From Paraflavitalea pollutisoli (GTDB lineage: Bacteria; Bacteroidota; Bacteroidia; Chitinophagales; Chitinophagaceae), in contig NZ_JARKMX010000003.1 of the NCBI RefSeq assembly GCF_029360705.1, positions 62,001-126,000 of the forward strand: a DNA stretch of 64,000 nt, given 5' to 3'. A model generated the notes under the pieces. The model did not search any database and had not been told where the DNA came from. It worked only from the letters and a program-made list of their open reading frames with translations. Positions within the stretch are counted from its first letter, which is position 1. Every line of letters begins with the position of its first letter. The translations under genes were made by a program, and so were the position numbers. Shown piece by piece: positions 34,003 to 43,417 of the stretch.

Positions 34003-34571
34003 TGGAGAATCAAACTATTCAACAACAGGAAACTAAGTGGTATGTGCTCCGCGTGGTGAGTGGAAAAGAGCGCAAGGTAAAGGAGTACCTGGACAAGGAG
34101 ATTTCCCGTGGCGGATGGGGAGAGGTTGTAAAGCAAGTGTTCCTTCCGGTAGAGAAAGTCTACAAAGTGCAGAACGGAAAGAAGGTAATGCGTGAAAGGA
34201 ACTATTATCCTGGTTATGTAATGATCGAAGTTACCGAAGGCAAACTGTCCGACGATCTTCGTGAAGCAATAAAGAATACTACCAACGTTATACATTTCCT
34301 CGGAAAGGAAAATCCTATCGCCCTTCGTAAAGCAGAAGTGAACAAGATGCTGGGCAAAATGGATGAAATGGCAGAAGCGGGTGGTGTATCCATGATCGAG
34401 CCATTCATCGTTGGCGAAACCATCAAGATCATCGAAGGACCATTCAACGACTTCAACGGTATCATCGAAGAAGTAAACGACGAGAAGAAGAAACTGAAAG
34501 TAACAGTGAAGATCTTCGGTCGCTCAACACCAGTAGAATTGAACTACATGCAGGTTGAAAAACTTGCGTAA
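34002..34571 (+). CDS. nusG: Transcription termination/antitermination factor NusG
   Basis: This 189-residue protein has the NGN domain (about 10-115: KWYVLRVVSGKERKVKEYL, and ERNYYPGYVMIE) that binds the RNA polymerase clamp, and the C-terminal KOW domain (about 130-185: GETIKIIEGPFNDFNGIIEEV, FGRSTPVELNYMQVEKL) that binds Rho or ribosomal S10. It overlaps secE by one base. A terminator follows. Confidence 0.97.
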   Translation: MENQTIQQQETKWYVLRVVSGKERKVKEYLDKEISRGGWGEVVKQVFLPVEKVYKVQNGKKVMRERNYYPGYVMIEVTEGKLSDDLREAIKNTTNVIHFLGKENPIALRKAEVNKMLGKMDEMAEAGGVSMIEPFIVGETIKIIEGPFNDFNGIIEEVNDEKKKLKVTVKIFGRSTPVELNYMQVEKLA

Positions 34572-34590
34572 GCAATATCAATAGATTGAA

Positions 34591-34619
34591 AAAGCCGCAA
34601 TCTTGTTTGCGGCTTTTTT
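34591..34619 (+). terminator. Intrinsic terminator after nusG
   Basis: AGCCGCAA (34593-34600) pairs with TTGCGGCT (34607-34614), flanked by A and followed by six T. It separates secE-nusG from the rplK operon, which has its own promoter. Confidence 0.85.
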
Positions 34620-34740
34620 GTGTCTGTACCTGAGCAAGGAAGCAACTTGCTCGCAAACTGAATACGGTCAGGCGCCAGCGGCCAACAGCAAGCCCTTGCA
34701 GGCTATGAACCCGGATACACTGCCGTCACTGCATAAACAT

Positions 34741-34773
34741 AAAAAAGCCCGCCAACAACCGGTTGACGGGCTT
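34741..34773 (-). terminator. Intrinsic terminator of the histone-H1-like gene
   Basis: On the minus strand AAGCCCGTCAAC pairs with GTTGGCGGGCTT (one mismatch), followed by a U run (the A run at 34741-34746). It lies 25 bp past the stop of the minus-strand gene. Confidence 0.8.
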
Positions 34774-34797
34774 AAATACTATTAGCAGGATATATCC

Positions 34798-35412
34798 TTA
34801 GCGATTATCGTCTTCATCGTCATCATCATCATCGTCGTCATCTGCGGGTTCTGCTGATGGCTCGTCATCCTCTTCTTCGATGTCCACATCGATATCGTCA
34901 TCAGTATCGACATCAGTGTCTGTATCGGCATCATCATTGTCTGGAGTAGGCTCGTCATAAGCAGCTTCCGGCGTTACGACGATTTCGTCCACAATGATTT
35001 CTTCTTCAATGATAGCCGGGCTTGCCTTTTTAGGAGCTGGCTTGCTGGCTGTTTTCTTTTTAGGAGCAGCTTTCTTAGCGGCCTTTTTGGGGGCTACCTT
35101 CTTGGCTGCTTTTTTAGGAGCTGCTTTCTTAGCTGCTTTCTTTGCTGCCTTTTTTGGAGCCGCTTTTTTGGCTGCTTTTTTAGGAGCTACCTTTTTAGCT
35201 GCTTTTTTTGCCGCCTTCTTAGGGGCCGCTTTTTTAGCTGCTTTCTTCGCTGCTTTTTTAGGAGCGGCTTTCTTCTTGGTGACTTTCTTCAAGGCTTTTT
35301 TAGCTGCTTTTTTGGCGGCTTTTTTCGGAGCCGCTTTTTTAGCAGCTTTTTTGGGAGCAGCCTTCTTTTTAGGCGCTACCTTTTTAGCTGTTTTTTTCTT
35401 TGCTTTGGCCAT
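34798..35412 (-). CDS. Histone-H1-like Lys/Ala-repeat protein with acidic tail
   Basis: This 204-residue protein starts at the ATG at 35410-35412. Residues 2-130 are almost only Lys, Ala and Pro, in degenerate units of KKAAPKKAAKKA, like the C-terminal tail of histone H1 and bacterial H1-like proteins (HctB/AlgP type). Residues 135-204 are strongly acidic, ending in nine Asp in a row followed by EDD. The basic part should bind DNA or RNA non-specifically; the acidic tail could shield it or bind basic proteins. It lies opposite in strand between nusG and rplK, with its own terminator. Repeat length probably varies between strains. Confidence 0.85.
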   Translation of the reverse strand: MAKAKKKTAKKVAPKKKAAPKKAAKKAAPKKAAKKAAKKALKKVTKKKAAPKKAAKKAAKKAAPKKAAKKAAKKVAPKKAAKKAAPKKAAKKAAKKAAPKKAAKKVAPKKAAKKAAPKKKTASKPAPKKASPAIIEEEIIVDEIVVTPEAAYDEPTPDNDDADTDTDVDTDDDIDVDIEEEDDEPSAEPADDDDDDDDDEDDNR

Positions 35413-35632
35413 AGTGTGATATATTTTTTTAGTTGTTCGTGAAAGACATTGCAGCAACTTGCAATTCAATGCAAAAGCTACGTAGAAAAATTCAAAAAAT
35501 AAAAATTCATAAGAAGTTTGCCCCTTAATAACAAGCAAGTTACCTCCATTTTGTGCCTCTAACGGCAAAATAAGCCCGCATAGCAGTCAGCAAGGGTGTA
35601 ATTTTGCCCCTTCTCCCGCAGAGGGAAAAAGA

Positions 35633-35663
35633 TTTGTTTCTCCCCGTATTTTCCCTAACTTTG
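35633..35663 (+). promoter_or_regulatory. Promoter of the rplKAJL operon
   Basis: TTTG (35633-35636), a 19-bp spacer, and TAACTTTG (35656-35663), an exact TAnnTTTG box. The start site would be about 105-110 bp upstream of rplK, leaving a leader that could carry autoregulatory structure. The region 35413-35632 has no gene; it must also hold the divergent promoter of the histone-like gene, which I cannot place. Confidence 0.8.
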
Positions 35664-35778
35664 CGTCCCCAATTATAAGTTCTTTTAAGTCCCATGTACC
35701 ATGGGATAGAGGAATTTGGGAGACTAAGTACTGGCAATCAGCCCGGAACGGTCGTTTGAACCAATAAATCATAGTAAA

Positions 35779-36222
35779 ATGGCTAAAGAAATTACCGGCT
35801 TCGTAAAGCTACAGGCAAAAGGTGGTCAGGCCAACCCTGCACCTCCCATCGGTCCTGCTCTCGGTTCCAAAGGTATCAATATCATGGAGTTCTGTAAGCA
35901 GTTCAACGCCCGTACACAAGACAAAATCGGAAAAGTACTCCCGGTTTTAATCACTGTCTACTCCGACAAGTCCTTCGAATTTGTCATCAAAACTCCTCCC
36001 GCTGCAGTTCAGTTATTGGAAGCTGCCAAGCTGCAAAGTGGTTCTAAAGAACCCAATCGTAGCAAGGTTGGTAAAGTAAACTGGAGCCAGGTTGAGGCGA
36101 TCGCCAAAGATAAAATGCCTGACCTGAATTGCTTCACCCTGGAAAGTGCTATGAAAATGGTGGCTGGTACAGCCCGTAGCATGGGAATTACAGTTGATGG
36201 TAATGCTCCCTGGGAAAATTAA
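35779..36222 (+). CDS. rplK: Ribosomal protein uL11
   Basis: This 147-residue protein binds the GTPase-associated centre of 23S rRNA. The N-terminal domain has the proline-rich switch ([25 protein letters not shown]) and the C-terminal rRNA-binding domain has [23 protein letters not shown] and [11 protein letters not shown]. Length is normal. First gene of the rplK-rplA-rplJ-rplL operon. Confidence 0.98.
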   Translation: MAKEITGFVKLQAKGGQANPAPPIGPALGSKGINIMEFCKQFNARTQDKIGKVLPVLITVYSDKSFEFVIKTPPAAVQLLEAAKLQSGSKEPNRSKVGKVNWSQVEAIAKDKMPDLNCFTLESAMKMVAGTARSMGITVDGNAPWEN

Positions 36223-36273
36223 TTCATTACTGTCTTCGCAGTAATGCGGGGGCTTCCTTAAAACTGAATGACA

Positions 36274-36966
36274 ATGGGTATCGTTAAAAAAAGAAAAGCG
36301 GTAGACGCTAAGATCGATAAAAACAAAGTGTATTCACTGAAAGAAGCATCTTCTATCGTAAAGGATGTGAATGCCACTAAATTTGACTCTTCTGTAGACC
36401 TTCACATCCGTCTGGGTGTTGACCCCAAGAAAGCCGACCAGGCTATCCGCGGTACAGTGATCCTGCCTCACGGTACAGGTAAAACTAAACGCGTGCTTGT
36501 ACTCTGCAACCCCGACAAAGAAGCTGATGCGAAGAATGCAGGCGCTGATTATGTTGGTCTGGACGAATTCATCCAAAAGATTGAAGGCGGCTGGGTAGAT
36601 GTAGACGTAATTGTAGCTACTCCTTCTGTAATGCCTAAGATTGGTAAACTGGGTAAGATCCTCGGTCCCCGTAACCTGATGCCCAACCCCAAAACAGGTA
36701 CTGTTACCAACGACGTAGCAGCAGCTGTTAACGAGGTAAAAGGTGGTAAGATCGCGTTCAAAGTTGATAAAGCCGGTATCATTCACGCTTCGATCGGCCG
36801 TATCAGCTTCAGCCCCGAAAAGATCACAGAGAACAGCACTGAGCTGATCAATGCGATCATCAAGGCTAAGCCATCTTCTGCAAAAGGTACTTACCTGAAG
36901 AGCGTTTTCATGGCAACTACCATGAGCCCTTCAATCCCAGTAGATACCAAATCTTTAATCAACTAA
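36274..36966 (+). CDS. rplA: Ribosomal protein uL1
   Basis: This 230-residue protein forms the L1 stalk that moves deacylated tRNA out of the E site. It carries [36 protein letters not shown], and [15 protein letters not shown], the family signature. The ATG at 36274 is preferred; an ATG two codons earlier (36268) is also possible. In many bacteria L1 represses its own operon by binding the rplK leader. Confidence 0.97.
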   Translation: MGIVKKRKAVDAKIDKNKVYSLKEASSIVKDVNATKFDSSVDLHIRLGVDPKKADQAIRGTVILPHGTGKTKRVLVLCNPDKEADAKNAGADYVGLDEFIQKIEGGWVDVDVIVATPSVMPKIGKLGKILGPRNLMPNPKTGTVTNDVAAAVNEVKGGKIAFKVDKAGIIHASIGRISFSPEKITENSTELINAIIKAKPSSAKGTYLKSVFMATTMSPSIPVDTKSLIN

Positions 36967-37042
36967 ATTGAATAACGCGTTCGTGGGCTGTGTACCTGAA
37001 AAGGGAAAGAGCTGACAACGAAAACATCTAAAAATTTGCGTT

Positions 37043-37585
37043 ATGACAAAGCAAGAAAAAAATGAAGTGATTGGCGCATTGAAGGAAAAATTCTCTCAAT
37101 ACAACAACTTCTACATCACCAATACTGAATCTCTTACTGTTGCACAAGTAGGCAAACTCCGCCGCGTTTGTTTCAATAAGAACGTGGAAATGAAAGTTGC
37201 CAAGAACACCCTGATCAGAAAGGCACTCGAAAGCCTGGATGAAAAGCGTTATGCTGGTGTGTTCGATTCTCTGAATGGTGTTACAGCCATCCTGTTTAGC
37301 GAAAACGCTAAAGAACCTGCTCTGATCATTTCTGACTTCCGCGCAGCCGGTAAGGTTGGTAAGAAAGAAGAAACAAGGCCCGTTCTGAAGGCAGCCTTCA
37401 TCGACGGTGACGTATTCGCTGGCGACGATCAACTGGCTACCCTGACTGCCCTGAAGAGCAAGAACGACCTCATTGGCGAGATCATCGGATTGCTCCAGTC
37501 TCCTGCCAAGAATGTTATCAGCGGCCTGAACGCTGGCAACAAACTCGCTGGCCTCGTGAAAGCCCTGGAAGACAGAGCTCAATAA
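37043..37585 (+). CDS. rplJ: Ribosomal protein uL10
   Basis: This 180-residue protein anchors L7/L12 dimers to the ribosome. The N-terminal rRNA-binding domain has KLRRVCFNKNVEMKVAKNTLIRKAL, and the C-terminal helix ends with SGLNAGNKLAGLVKALEDR, which docks L7/L12. Normal length. Third gene of the operon. Confidence 0.97.
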   Translation: MTKQEKNEVIGALKEKFSQYNNFYITNTESLTVAQVGKLRRVCFNKNVEMKVAKNTLIRKALESLDEKRYAGVFDSLNGVTAILFSENAKEPALIISDFRAAGKVGKKEETRPVLKAAFIDGDVFAGDDQLATLTALKSKNDLIGEIIGLLQSPAKNVISGLNAGNKLAGLVKALEDRAQ

Positions 37586-37595
37586 TTAAACTTGC

Positions 37596-37655
37596 AAGAC
37601 TTGTGGCCTGATCCGCAAAGATCAGGTCGCTCGTTTCAAGATACACCCAAGTCTT
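37596..37655 (+). promoter_or_regulatory. Two nested inverted repeats in the rplJ-rplL spacer
   Basis: The 162-bp gap between rplJ and rplL has an inner hairpin CCTGATC/GATCAGG (37607-37613 with 37620-37626, loop CGCAAA) inside an outer inverted repeat AAGACTTG/CAAGTCTT (37596-37603 with 37648-37655). No T run follows, so it is not a terminator. It may set the 1:4 L10 to L7/L12 ratio by RNA processing or translational control (inference). Confidence 0.55.
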
Positions 37656-37747
37656 CGGGTATGTGAAGACAAATTAAATTACCTCCGCCGGAGTGAGGGT
37701 TGTGATAAACAGCCCGATCCATGAAGGCGGTTTCAAAACGAAGTAAA

Positions 37748-38122
37748 ATGGCAGATTTAAAATCATTTGCAGAACAACTGGTTAACCTGACAGTTAAAGA
37801 AGTTAACGAACTCGCTAAGATCCTGAAAGAAGAGTATGGTATCGAGCCTGCTGCTGCTGCTGTAGTTGCTGGTCCTGGTGCTGGTGCTGCTGCTCCTGCA
37901 GTAGAAGAAAAAACTGCTTTCAACGTTATCCTGAAAAACGGTGGCGCTAACAAACTGAACGTAGTTAAGATCGTTAAGGATCTGACTGGTCTCGGTCTGA
38001 AAGAAGCTAAGGATCTGGTAGACGGCGCTCCTAAGGCCGTTAAAGAAGGTATCAGCAAAGCTGATGCTGACGCTCTGGCTGCTAAGCTGAAAGAAGCTGG
38101 TGCTGAAGTTGAAATCAACTAA
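37748..38122 (+). CDS. rplL: Ribosomal protein bL12 (L7/L12)
   Basis: This 124-residue protein is the multi-copy stalk protein that recruits translational GTPases. The N-terminal dimerisation helix ([20 protein letters not shown]) is followed by an Ala/Gly-rich hinge ([16 protein letters not shown]) and the C-terminal domain ([33 protein letters not shown]), all complete. The ATG at 37748 is standard; an earlier in-frame start adds nine unrelated residues. A strong terminator follows, so it is the last gene of its operon. Confidence 0.98.
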   Translation: MADLKSFAEQLVNLTVKEVNELAKILKEEYGIEPAAAAVVAGPGAGAAAPAVEEKTAFNVILKNGGANKLNVVKIVKDLTGLGLKEAKDLVDGAPKAVKEGISKADADALAAKLKEAGAEVEIN

Positions 38123-38145
38123 TCAGGTTTCCTGCTAGATAATTA

Positions 38146-38170
38146 CCCCGGTCATCGACCGGGGTTTTTT
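38146..38170 (+). terminator. Intrinsic terminator after rplL
   Basis: CCCCGGTC (38146-38153) pairs perfectly with GACCGGGG (38157-38164), followed by six T. It lies 23 bp after the rplL stop and physically ends the rplKAJL operon, which in most bacteria reads on into rpoB. Confidence 0.93.
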
Positions 38171-38311
38171 GTTTTATACCGCCAGCATCGCAGGCGGCAA
38201 CCTGGGGCAGGTCTCATCGTTATAGTGACCGCTATTTCCTCCCTTTCTCAATAGAATGGGTAACTGCCCCTTTACCTGCCAACCTCAAAATGGAACGGTT
38301 TCGTAAACTTA

Positions 38312-38343
38312 TTTTGCAAAATCGGTTTAGTTGCTTAATATTG
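38312..38343 (+). promoter_or_regulatory. Promoter of susC/susD pair 1 with a LacI operator in the spacer
   Basis: TTTTG (38312-38316), a 19-bp spacer holding CAAAATCGGTTTAG (38317-38330), then TAATATTG (38336-38343). The operator half GGTTTAG and the CG centre match the palindromes at 44575 and 44674. Promoter plus operator is almost identical over 32 bp to the one at 44461. Leader of about 220 nt to the susC ATG. The region 38171-38311 holds no gene. Confidence 0.75.
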
Positions 38344-38569
38344 AAATGCCCTCCCGATCCTCTATGTACGTGCAACATAAAAGACACTTTATCAGTGCCT
38401 TAGCGACTTATTGTGATTCCCCGACTCTAACCAAGTGCAACTATAACAGTACTGGCTAACCCCGGCTATAAAGCTGATGATGAACTACTAACGATTGAGC
38501 AGCATGGCTTTCCCTCGACTGTTGACAGCCTCGTACTGAACAGGCTTGTTCACCAAATTTACACTGCAT

Positions 38570-41500
38570 ATGAAAAAGGTTCATTCCGGCTTCATGCAGG
38601 GAGGGATGATGCTTCTCCTCCTGCTTCTCTCTTCTACCTTCACATTTTCTCAGGTCAAATCGATTTCAGGTAAAGTCACAGACGCAAAAGACAACAGCGC
38701 ACTGCAAGGTGTATCCGTCCAGGCCAAAGGAGGGTCGGCTGTGACCCAAACGGATGGCAACGGGTTATTCCGCCTCGAAGTACCGCAAAGCACCACCGTA
38801 CTTGTTTTCACCTTCGTAGGGTATGATCGGCAGGAAGTGCCGATTGGGGCCTCCAATGTAGTCAACGCCTCCTTATCTGCCACCAACCAGGCAATGCAGG
38901 ATGTGGTAGTGATCGGTTACGGTACGCAACGGAAAACGGATCTTACGGGCGCCGTCGGTTCCGTTAAGGCATCCCAATTGGCCGAGCGGCCTGCTGTATC
39001 GCTCAACCAGGCGCTGGCCGGTAGGATACCCGGGGTGCAGGTCAATACCAACTCGGGACGGCCCGGTGGGCAAAGCAACGTACGTATTCGTGGCTTCAGT
39101 TCGATCAACACGTCCAACAACCCGCTGTATGTAATCGATGGGGTGATCATTCCCGTAGGAACACAAACGCAGAACAGTAGCGCGATCGACTACATCAATC
39201 CCAATGATGTGGCGTCTGTGGAAGTACTGAAAGACGCATCCGCCACAGCCATCTATGGAGCTCGTGGTGCCAATGGCGTCATCCTGGTCAGTACCAAACG
39301 GGGTAGCACGTCAGGAGGCAGAATTACTTACGACATGGAGTTGAGCGTTCCCACCATAGGGCCACATAGGGTGGAAATGCTGGATGCCAAAGAGTACGTA
39401 GCCGTAGAAGATTTGGCGTACGATAATATTAAGGTATACGATCCCCAAGGTTGGGCAGCGGGCAACTACGCTTCCACACAAGATCCACGTGTGAAACGCA
39501 AGAACATACCTTCTTTATTTGATGCCAACGGCAATCCCTTGTACAACACGGATTGGCTGAAGGAGTCTACCCAGAACAAGCTTTCACAAAATCACCAGGT
39601 ATCGTTTTCCAATGGTAATAGCGATAACAACTATGGCGTATTTCTCGGATACCGTGATGACAATGGACTGTTGTTGAACTCTTACCTCAAGCGTTATTCG
39701 GGCAGGTTTGTATTCGATAGTAAGATCAAAAGCTGGCTTAAGGTAGGCGGAACACTCAGCTACAATAACCAGAAGGAAAATATCGTAGACCAGGGAACGG
39801 GTGGCTTGAACTCCGTTCGGATGATCACCGAGTCATTCCCTTTCCTGCCTGTTAAATATCCTAATGGTAAATGGGCTGATAATGCAGACTATCCGGATGC
39901 GGAAGGAGGATCCAATCCGGTACACATCATGAACGAGCGAAAATTCAATATGGTGACCCAAACAACGTTGGGTAATGTATACGCCAATCTTTACCTGGCA
40001 AAAGGACTGGAGTTGAAGACCGTGCTGGGTGCCTATGTGGGAACCAGAAATATAACTGAATACAACGGACGAACCTTGTCCAACATCTCCCTCGATCAAC
40101 GGGGAACTGCCAACGTTTCCAATGGCCGTGAATCGTATTGGTCATCGGAAACCTACCTTACTTACAATAAAAAGGTGCGGCAGAATGATGAGTTTACCGG
40201 CCTGTTGGGTATAGGCTGGCAGGAGACGAATATCTATAACTTCGGGGTAGGAGCGGAGAACTTTTCAACCGACTACTTCGAAACCAATTTTCTGGGTGCA
40301 GCCAGCAAACCGTTGCCCGGAAGTTCTGGCAGATCGAGGTTTGCTTTCAACTCCTATTTCGGGCGGTTTAACTACGTGATGAACGACAAATATCTCTTTA
40401 CGGTAACAGGTCGTATCGATGGCTCATCGAAATTCGGCGACAACCATAAATATGCCTTCTTTCCCTCTGCAGCCGTTGCCTGGAGAGCTTCTTCGGAAGA
40501 ATTCCTGCGCAATAGCAATGTAGTATCCAACCTGAAGTTTAGGGCAAGTATAGGAGCTACCGGCAACTCGGAGGTTCCATCCTATTCTTCATTGCCCTTG
40601 CTGGCTTCGGATTATGCAGCCATCATCAACAATACCCGGACGGCTGGTGTTGGGCTTGGCCGTTTGGGCAACCCCGACCTGAAATGGGAGAAAACGGCGC
40701 AATATGATTTCGGTGCTGAATTGGGTTTGTGGGGCAACCGGGTTATGATCGAAGCAGATATCTACTACCGCAAAACAACAGATATGTTGTTGAATGCGCC
40801 CGTACCACGTACCACCGGATATCCTTCCATCTACCGGAATATTGGCAGTATGGAAAACAAGGGACTCGAATTGTCATTGGGAACAGTCAATATCAGCAAT
40901 GCCAACTTCAGCTGGACCAGCGCTCTCAACTGGTCAATGAACAAAAACAAGGTACTTGCGCTGGCAACGCCTGCTGACATCTTTGGCGTCGGTAATCCCA
41001 ACTTCACCAACCAGACGGGCATCATCAGGGTAGGGGAGCCAGTAGGTTCTTTCTGGGGTCTTACCCGGTTGGGTACCTGGGCGACCAAAGACGCCGGCGA
41101 AGCAGCCAAGTTCAACAGCTATCGGGGCGGCAAGCCCATCTTGCCAGGAGATATCAGGTACCTCGATGTCAACGGCGACTACGCGATCAATGATGCAGAC
41201 AGAAGTATTATAGGAAATGGCAATCCGGATGGGTGGGGTAGTTTCTTCAATACATTCAAATACAAGAACCTTGAATTGACAGTGGAGCTGCAGTATGTGT
41301 ACGGGAACGATGTATTGAATATGACGAAGCACTCAGGGGAGGACCGTCAGGCCCTGGCCAATAGTTTCAGGTCGGTATTGAATGCCTGGACACCAACCAA
41401 CGAAAGCACCGATATCGCAGCCATCAGGAATAGCAAGGCTGGTTACGTGACCAATGTTGATACACACTGGATGGAAGACGGATCTTTTTTACGGGGCAGG

Positions 41501-41722
41501 AACTTGTTGCTAGCCTATACATTTGACCAGTCATTGCTCAAAAGGTGGTACCTCAACAAATTGAGGGTCTACGCTTCCGTCCAGAACTTCTTCCTGGCGA
41601 CCAAGTTCAGCGGCAATGATCCGGAAGTAACCACGTATGGGCAACCATTTGCGCAGGGACAAACGTTCTTCGATTATCCTAAGCCAACCACTTATACAGT
41701 GGGCATCAATGTTGGCCTGTAA
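38570..41722 (+). CDS. SusC-like TonB-dependent outer-membrane transporter (pair 1)
   Basis: This 1050-residue protein starts at ATG 38570 with a signal peptide (MKKVHSGFMQGGMMLLLLLL). A carboxypeptidase-regulatory-like domain follows (about 30-110: SISGKVTDAKDNSALQGVSV), then the TonB box/plug region (VVIGYGTQRKTDLTGAVGS; NVRIRGFSS; PLYVIDGVI) and a 22-strand barrel ending in YTVGINVGL. SusC proteins import oligosaccharides bound by their SusD partner. susD follows after 26 bp. Substrate class is suggested by the GH92 enzymes in the same locus. Confidence 0.95.
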   Translation: MKKVHSGFMQGGMMLLLLLLSSTFTFSQVKSISGKVTDAKDNSALQGVSVQAKGGSAVTQTDGNGLFRLEVPQSTTVLVFTFVGYDRQEVPIGASNVVNASLSATNQAMQDVVVIGYGTQRKTDLTGAVGSVKASQLAERPAVSLNQALAGRIPGVQVNTNSGRPGGQSNVRIRGFSSINTSNNPLYVIDGVIIPVGTQTQNSSAIDYINPNDVASVEVLKDASATAIYGARGANGVILVSTKRGSTSGGRITYDMELSVPTIGPHRVEMLDAKEYVAVEDLAYDNIKVYDPQGWAAGNYASTQDPRVKRKNIPSLFDANGNPLYNTDWLKESTQNKLSQNHQVSFSNGNSDNNYGVFLGYRDDNGLLLNSYLKRYSGRFVFDSKIKSWLKVGGTLSYNNQKENIVDQGTGGLNSVRMITESFPFLPVKYPNGKWADNADYPDAEGGSNPVHIMNERKFNMVTQTTLGNVYANLYLAKGLELKTVLGAYVGTRNITEYNGRTLSNISLDQRGTANVSNGRESYWSSETYLTYNKKVRQNDEFTGLLGIGWQETNIYNFGVGAENFSTDYFETNFLGAASKPLPGSSGRSRFAFNSYFGRFNYVMNDKYLFTVTGRIDGSSKFGDNHKYAFFPSAAVAWRASSEEFLRNSNVVSNLKFRASIGATGNSEVPSYSSLPLLASDYAAIINNTRTAGVGLGRLGNPDLKWEKTAQYDFGAELGLWGNRVMIEADIYYRKTTDMLLNAPVPRTTGYPSIYRNIGSMENKGLELSLGTVNISNANFSWTSALNWSMNKNKVLALATPADIFGVGNPNFTNQTGIIRVGEPVGSFWGLTRLGTWATKDAGEAAKFNSYRGGKPILPGDIRYLDVNGDYAINDADRSIIGNGNPDGWGSFFNTFKYKNLELTVELQYVYGNDVLNMTKHSGEDRQALANSFRSVLNAWTPTNESTDIAAIRNSKAGYVTNVDTHWMEDGSFLRGRNLLLAYTFDQSLLKRWYLNKLRVYASVQNFFLATKFSGNDPEVTTYGQPFAQGQTFFDYPKPTTYTVGINVGL

Positions 41723-41748
41723 TATTCCTCATCCAAAAGATTGTCAAT

Positions 41749-43299
41749 ATGAAATACTCAATAAAGCAATACGGTTTTATATTATTCATGGCACTGCTGA
41801 TGCTTGCGGGGCAGTCCTGCAACAAATTCCTGGAAGAAAGCAATGACCCTTCCAATCTGAGTCCCGATAACTATTACACCTTACCGGAGCATGCAGATGC
41901 GGCGGTAGCTGCTGCCTATGCCCGGACACGATTTATCGGTGAGGGTGCAGGCATTTTCGTGCAGAATTTTTCTATGCTGGAAGTAGTGACAGGCACGTCT
42001 AGGACGGAAACGGCGCAGAACTCGGATCTGAATAACCTGGTTGGCATGGTTTACAATGGTGACAACCTGCTGATCAGTAACTGGTGGAATGGGCTGTACA
42101 ATGTGATCGCACAAACGAATCTGGTTCTTGAAAAAGTGCCTCCGATCGATATGGAGGAAGCCAGAAAGAAAAAAGTATTGGGCGAGGCACGTTTTCTGCG
42201 GGCCTGGGCTTATTTCTATGTGGTACGGCTATGGGGCGATGTGCCATTGTTGGTGAAACCCATCTACAGCTCGGCCGACAGCAGTTTTTCTCCCAAGCGA
42301 ACCAGCATACAGGCAGTATACGACCTGATTGTAGCTGACCTCATCAGTGCCGAAGGTGCAGGACTGCCCTGGACCGATGCCAGCGGAAAGGCTTCACTGG
42401 GAGCAGTTAAAGCACTATTGGCTGAGGTATACCTGAATATGGCGGGGCAGCCATTGAATAAGGGCGCTGCTTACTATACACTGGCAGCCAATAAGGCCAA
42501 AGAGGTGATCACCAACGGCTCGTTTAGTCTGTTTGCCAGTTATGCCGACCTGCACTCGTTGGCGCAGGAAAACAAAGGTGAACATATGTTTCAGATCCAG
42601 TACCTGGCATCGGTTGCCGGAAACCCGATGCAGGCGGTGTTGCTTCCCAATTTCAAGGGCATTTCAGCCTATGGTACCGAAGTTGGCAGCACAGTACCCA
42701 CTCCCGCCTTTTATGCTTCTTATGAAGCCGGAGATGCACGTACGGTGGACAGGCAGGGGATGTATTACACCTCCTATTACACGGAAGGCAACGGTGTGTT
42801 GAAGAACCTTGGAGCGCCGTATATCTTCAAGCACTTCGATGTGGTGGCCAATGGAACCTTTGGCGTGGCCGGCACTACGCAAAGTGATCTGAACTGGCCG
42901 CAGATCCGCTATGCTCAGGTTTTACTGACCTATGCCGAGGCGCAGAATGAATCGGCCGCTGCCCCCAATACAGATGCCTGGAATGCATTGAAGGCGATCC
43001 GCGACAGGGCTAAATTAGTAACGCCTGCCTTGGGGACTTTTAACACGGCTAGTTTTCGCCAGGCCGTTTGGAGAGAGCGCTGGCATGAACTCTGTTATGA
43101 GGGCATTACCTGGTTCGATATGGTTCGTTTGCGGAAAGCCTATAAGGAAAGCACGAATTCGTTTGAAGATTTCACAGGTCACGTGTTTGCTGACAACAAT
43201 GCCAAACTGCAGGATAAGCATTTATTATTTCCTATTCCGACGGCTGAGATCAGAAATAATCCCAATCTTCGGCCGCAAAATCCAGGCTATCCAGAATAA
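41749..43299 (+). CDS. SusD-like glycan-binding lipoprotein (pair 1)
   Basis: This 516-residue protein has a signal peptide with a lipobox cysteine near residue 24 (AGQSCNKFLEE), so it is a surface lipoprotein. SusD/RagB features include LISNWWNGLYNVIAQTNLVLE, the TPR-like LGEARFLRAWAYFYVVRLWGDVPLL, and the C-terminal block WRERWHELCYEGITWFDMVRLRK with FPIPTAEIRNNPNLRPQNPGY. It forms the lid of the SusC transporter. A strong terminator follows, so this pair is a separate transcription unit. Confidence 0.95.
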   Translation: MKYSIKQYGFILFMALLMLAGQSCNKFLEESNDPSNLSPDNYYTLPEHADAAVAAAYARTRFIGEGAGIFVQNFSMLEVVTGTSRTETAQNSDLNNLVGMVYNGDNLLISNWWNGLYNVIAQTNLVLEKVPPIDMEEARKKKVLGEARFLRAWAYFYVVRLWGDVPLLVKPIYSSADSSFSPKRTSIQAVYDLIVADLISAEGAGLPWTDASGKASLGAVKALLAEVYLNMAGQPLNKGAAYYTLAANKAKEVITNGSFSLFASYADLHSLAQENKGEHMFQIQYLASVAGNPMQAVLLPNFKGISAYGTEVGSTVPTPAFYASYEAGDARTVDRQGMYYTSYYTEGNGVLKNLGAPYIFKHFDVVANGTFGVAGTTQSDLNWPQIRYAQVLLTYAEAQNESAAAPNTDAWNALKAIRDRAKLVTPALGTFNTASFRQAVWRERWHELCYEGITWFDMVRLRKAYKESTNSFEDFTGHVFADNNAKLQDKHLLFPIPTAEIRNNPNLRPQNPGYPE

Positions 43300-43332
43300 C
43301 GTGTCATAAATACATAAATGAAATTATTAGGG

Positions 43333-43366
43333 CCGGCCAGAAATCCCAGGATTTCTGGCCGGTTTT
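43333..43366 (+). terminator. Intrinsic terminator after susD 1
   Basis: CCGGCCAGAAATCC (43333-43346) pairs perfectly with GGATTTCTGGCCGG (43349-43362) around a 2-base loop, followed by TTTT. It isolates the first susCD pair from the lacI-type gene. Confidence 0.9.
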
Positions 43367-43417
43367 AAATTGGTTGGAAAGGACTAGATTAGCAGTTTAT
43401 AACCATCGCTGACTTTT

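Noticed and set aside
34994-35419. 141-residue Ala/Leu/Phe-rich open frame on the plus strand
   Set aside because: It is the antisense reading of the Lys/Ala repeats of the histone-like gene; its composition comes only from the repeat.
38291-38305. GGAACGGTTTCG as a further LacI operator
   Set aside because: It shares only the ACGGTTT core with the five clear sites and lacks the matching left half.
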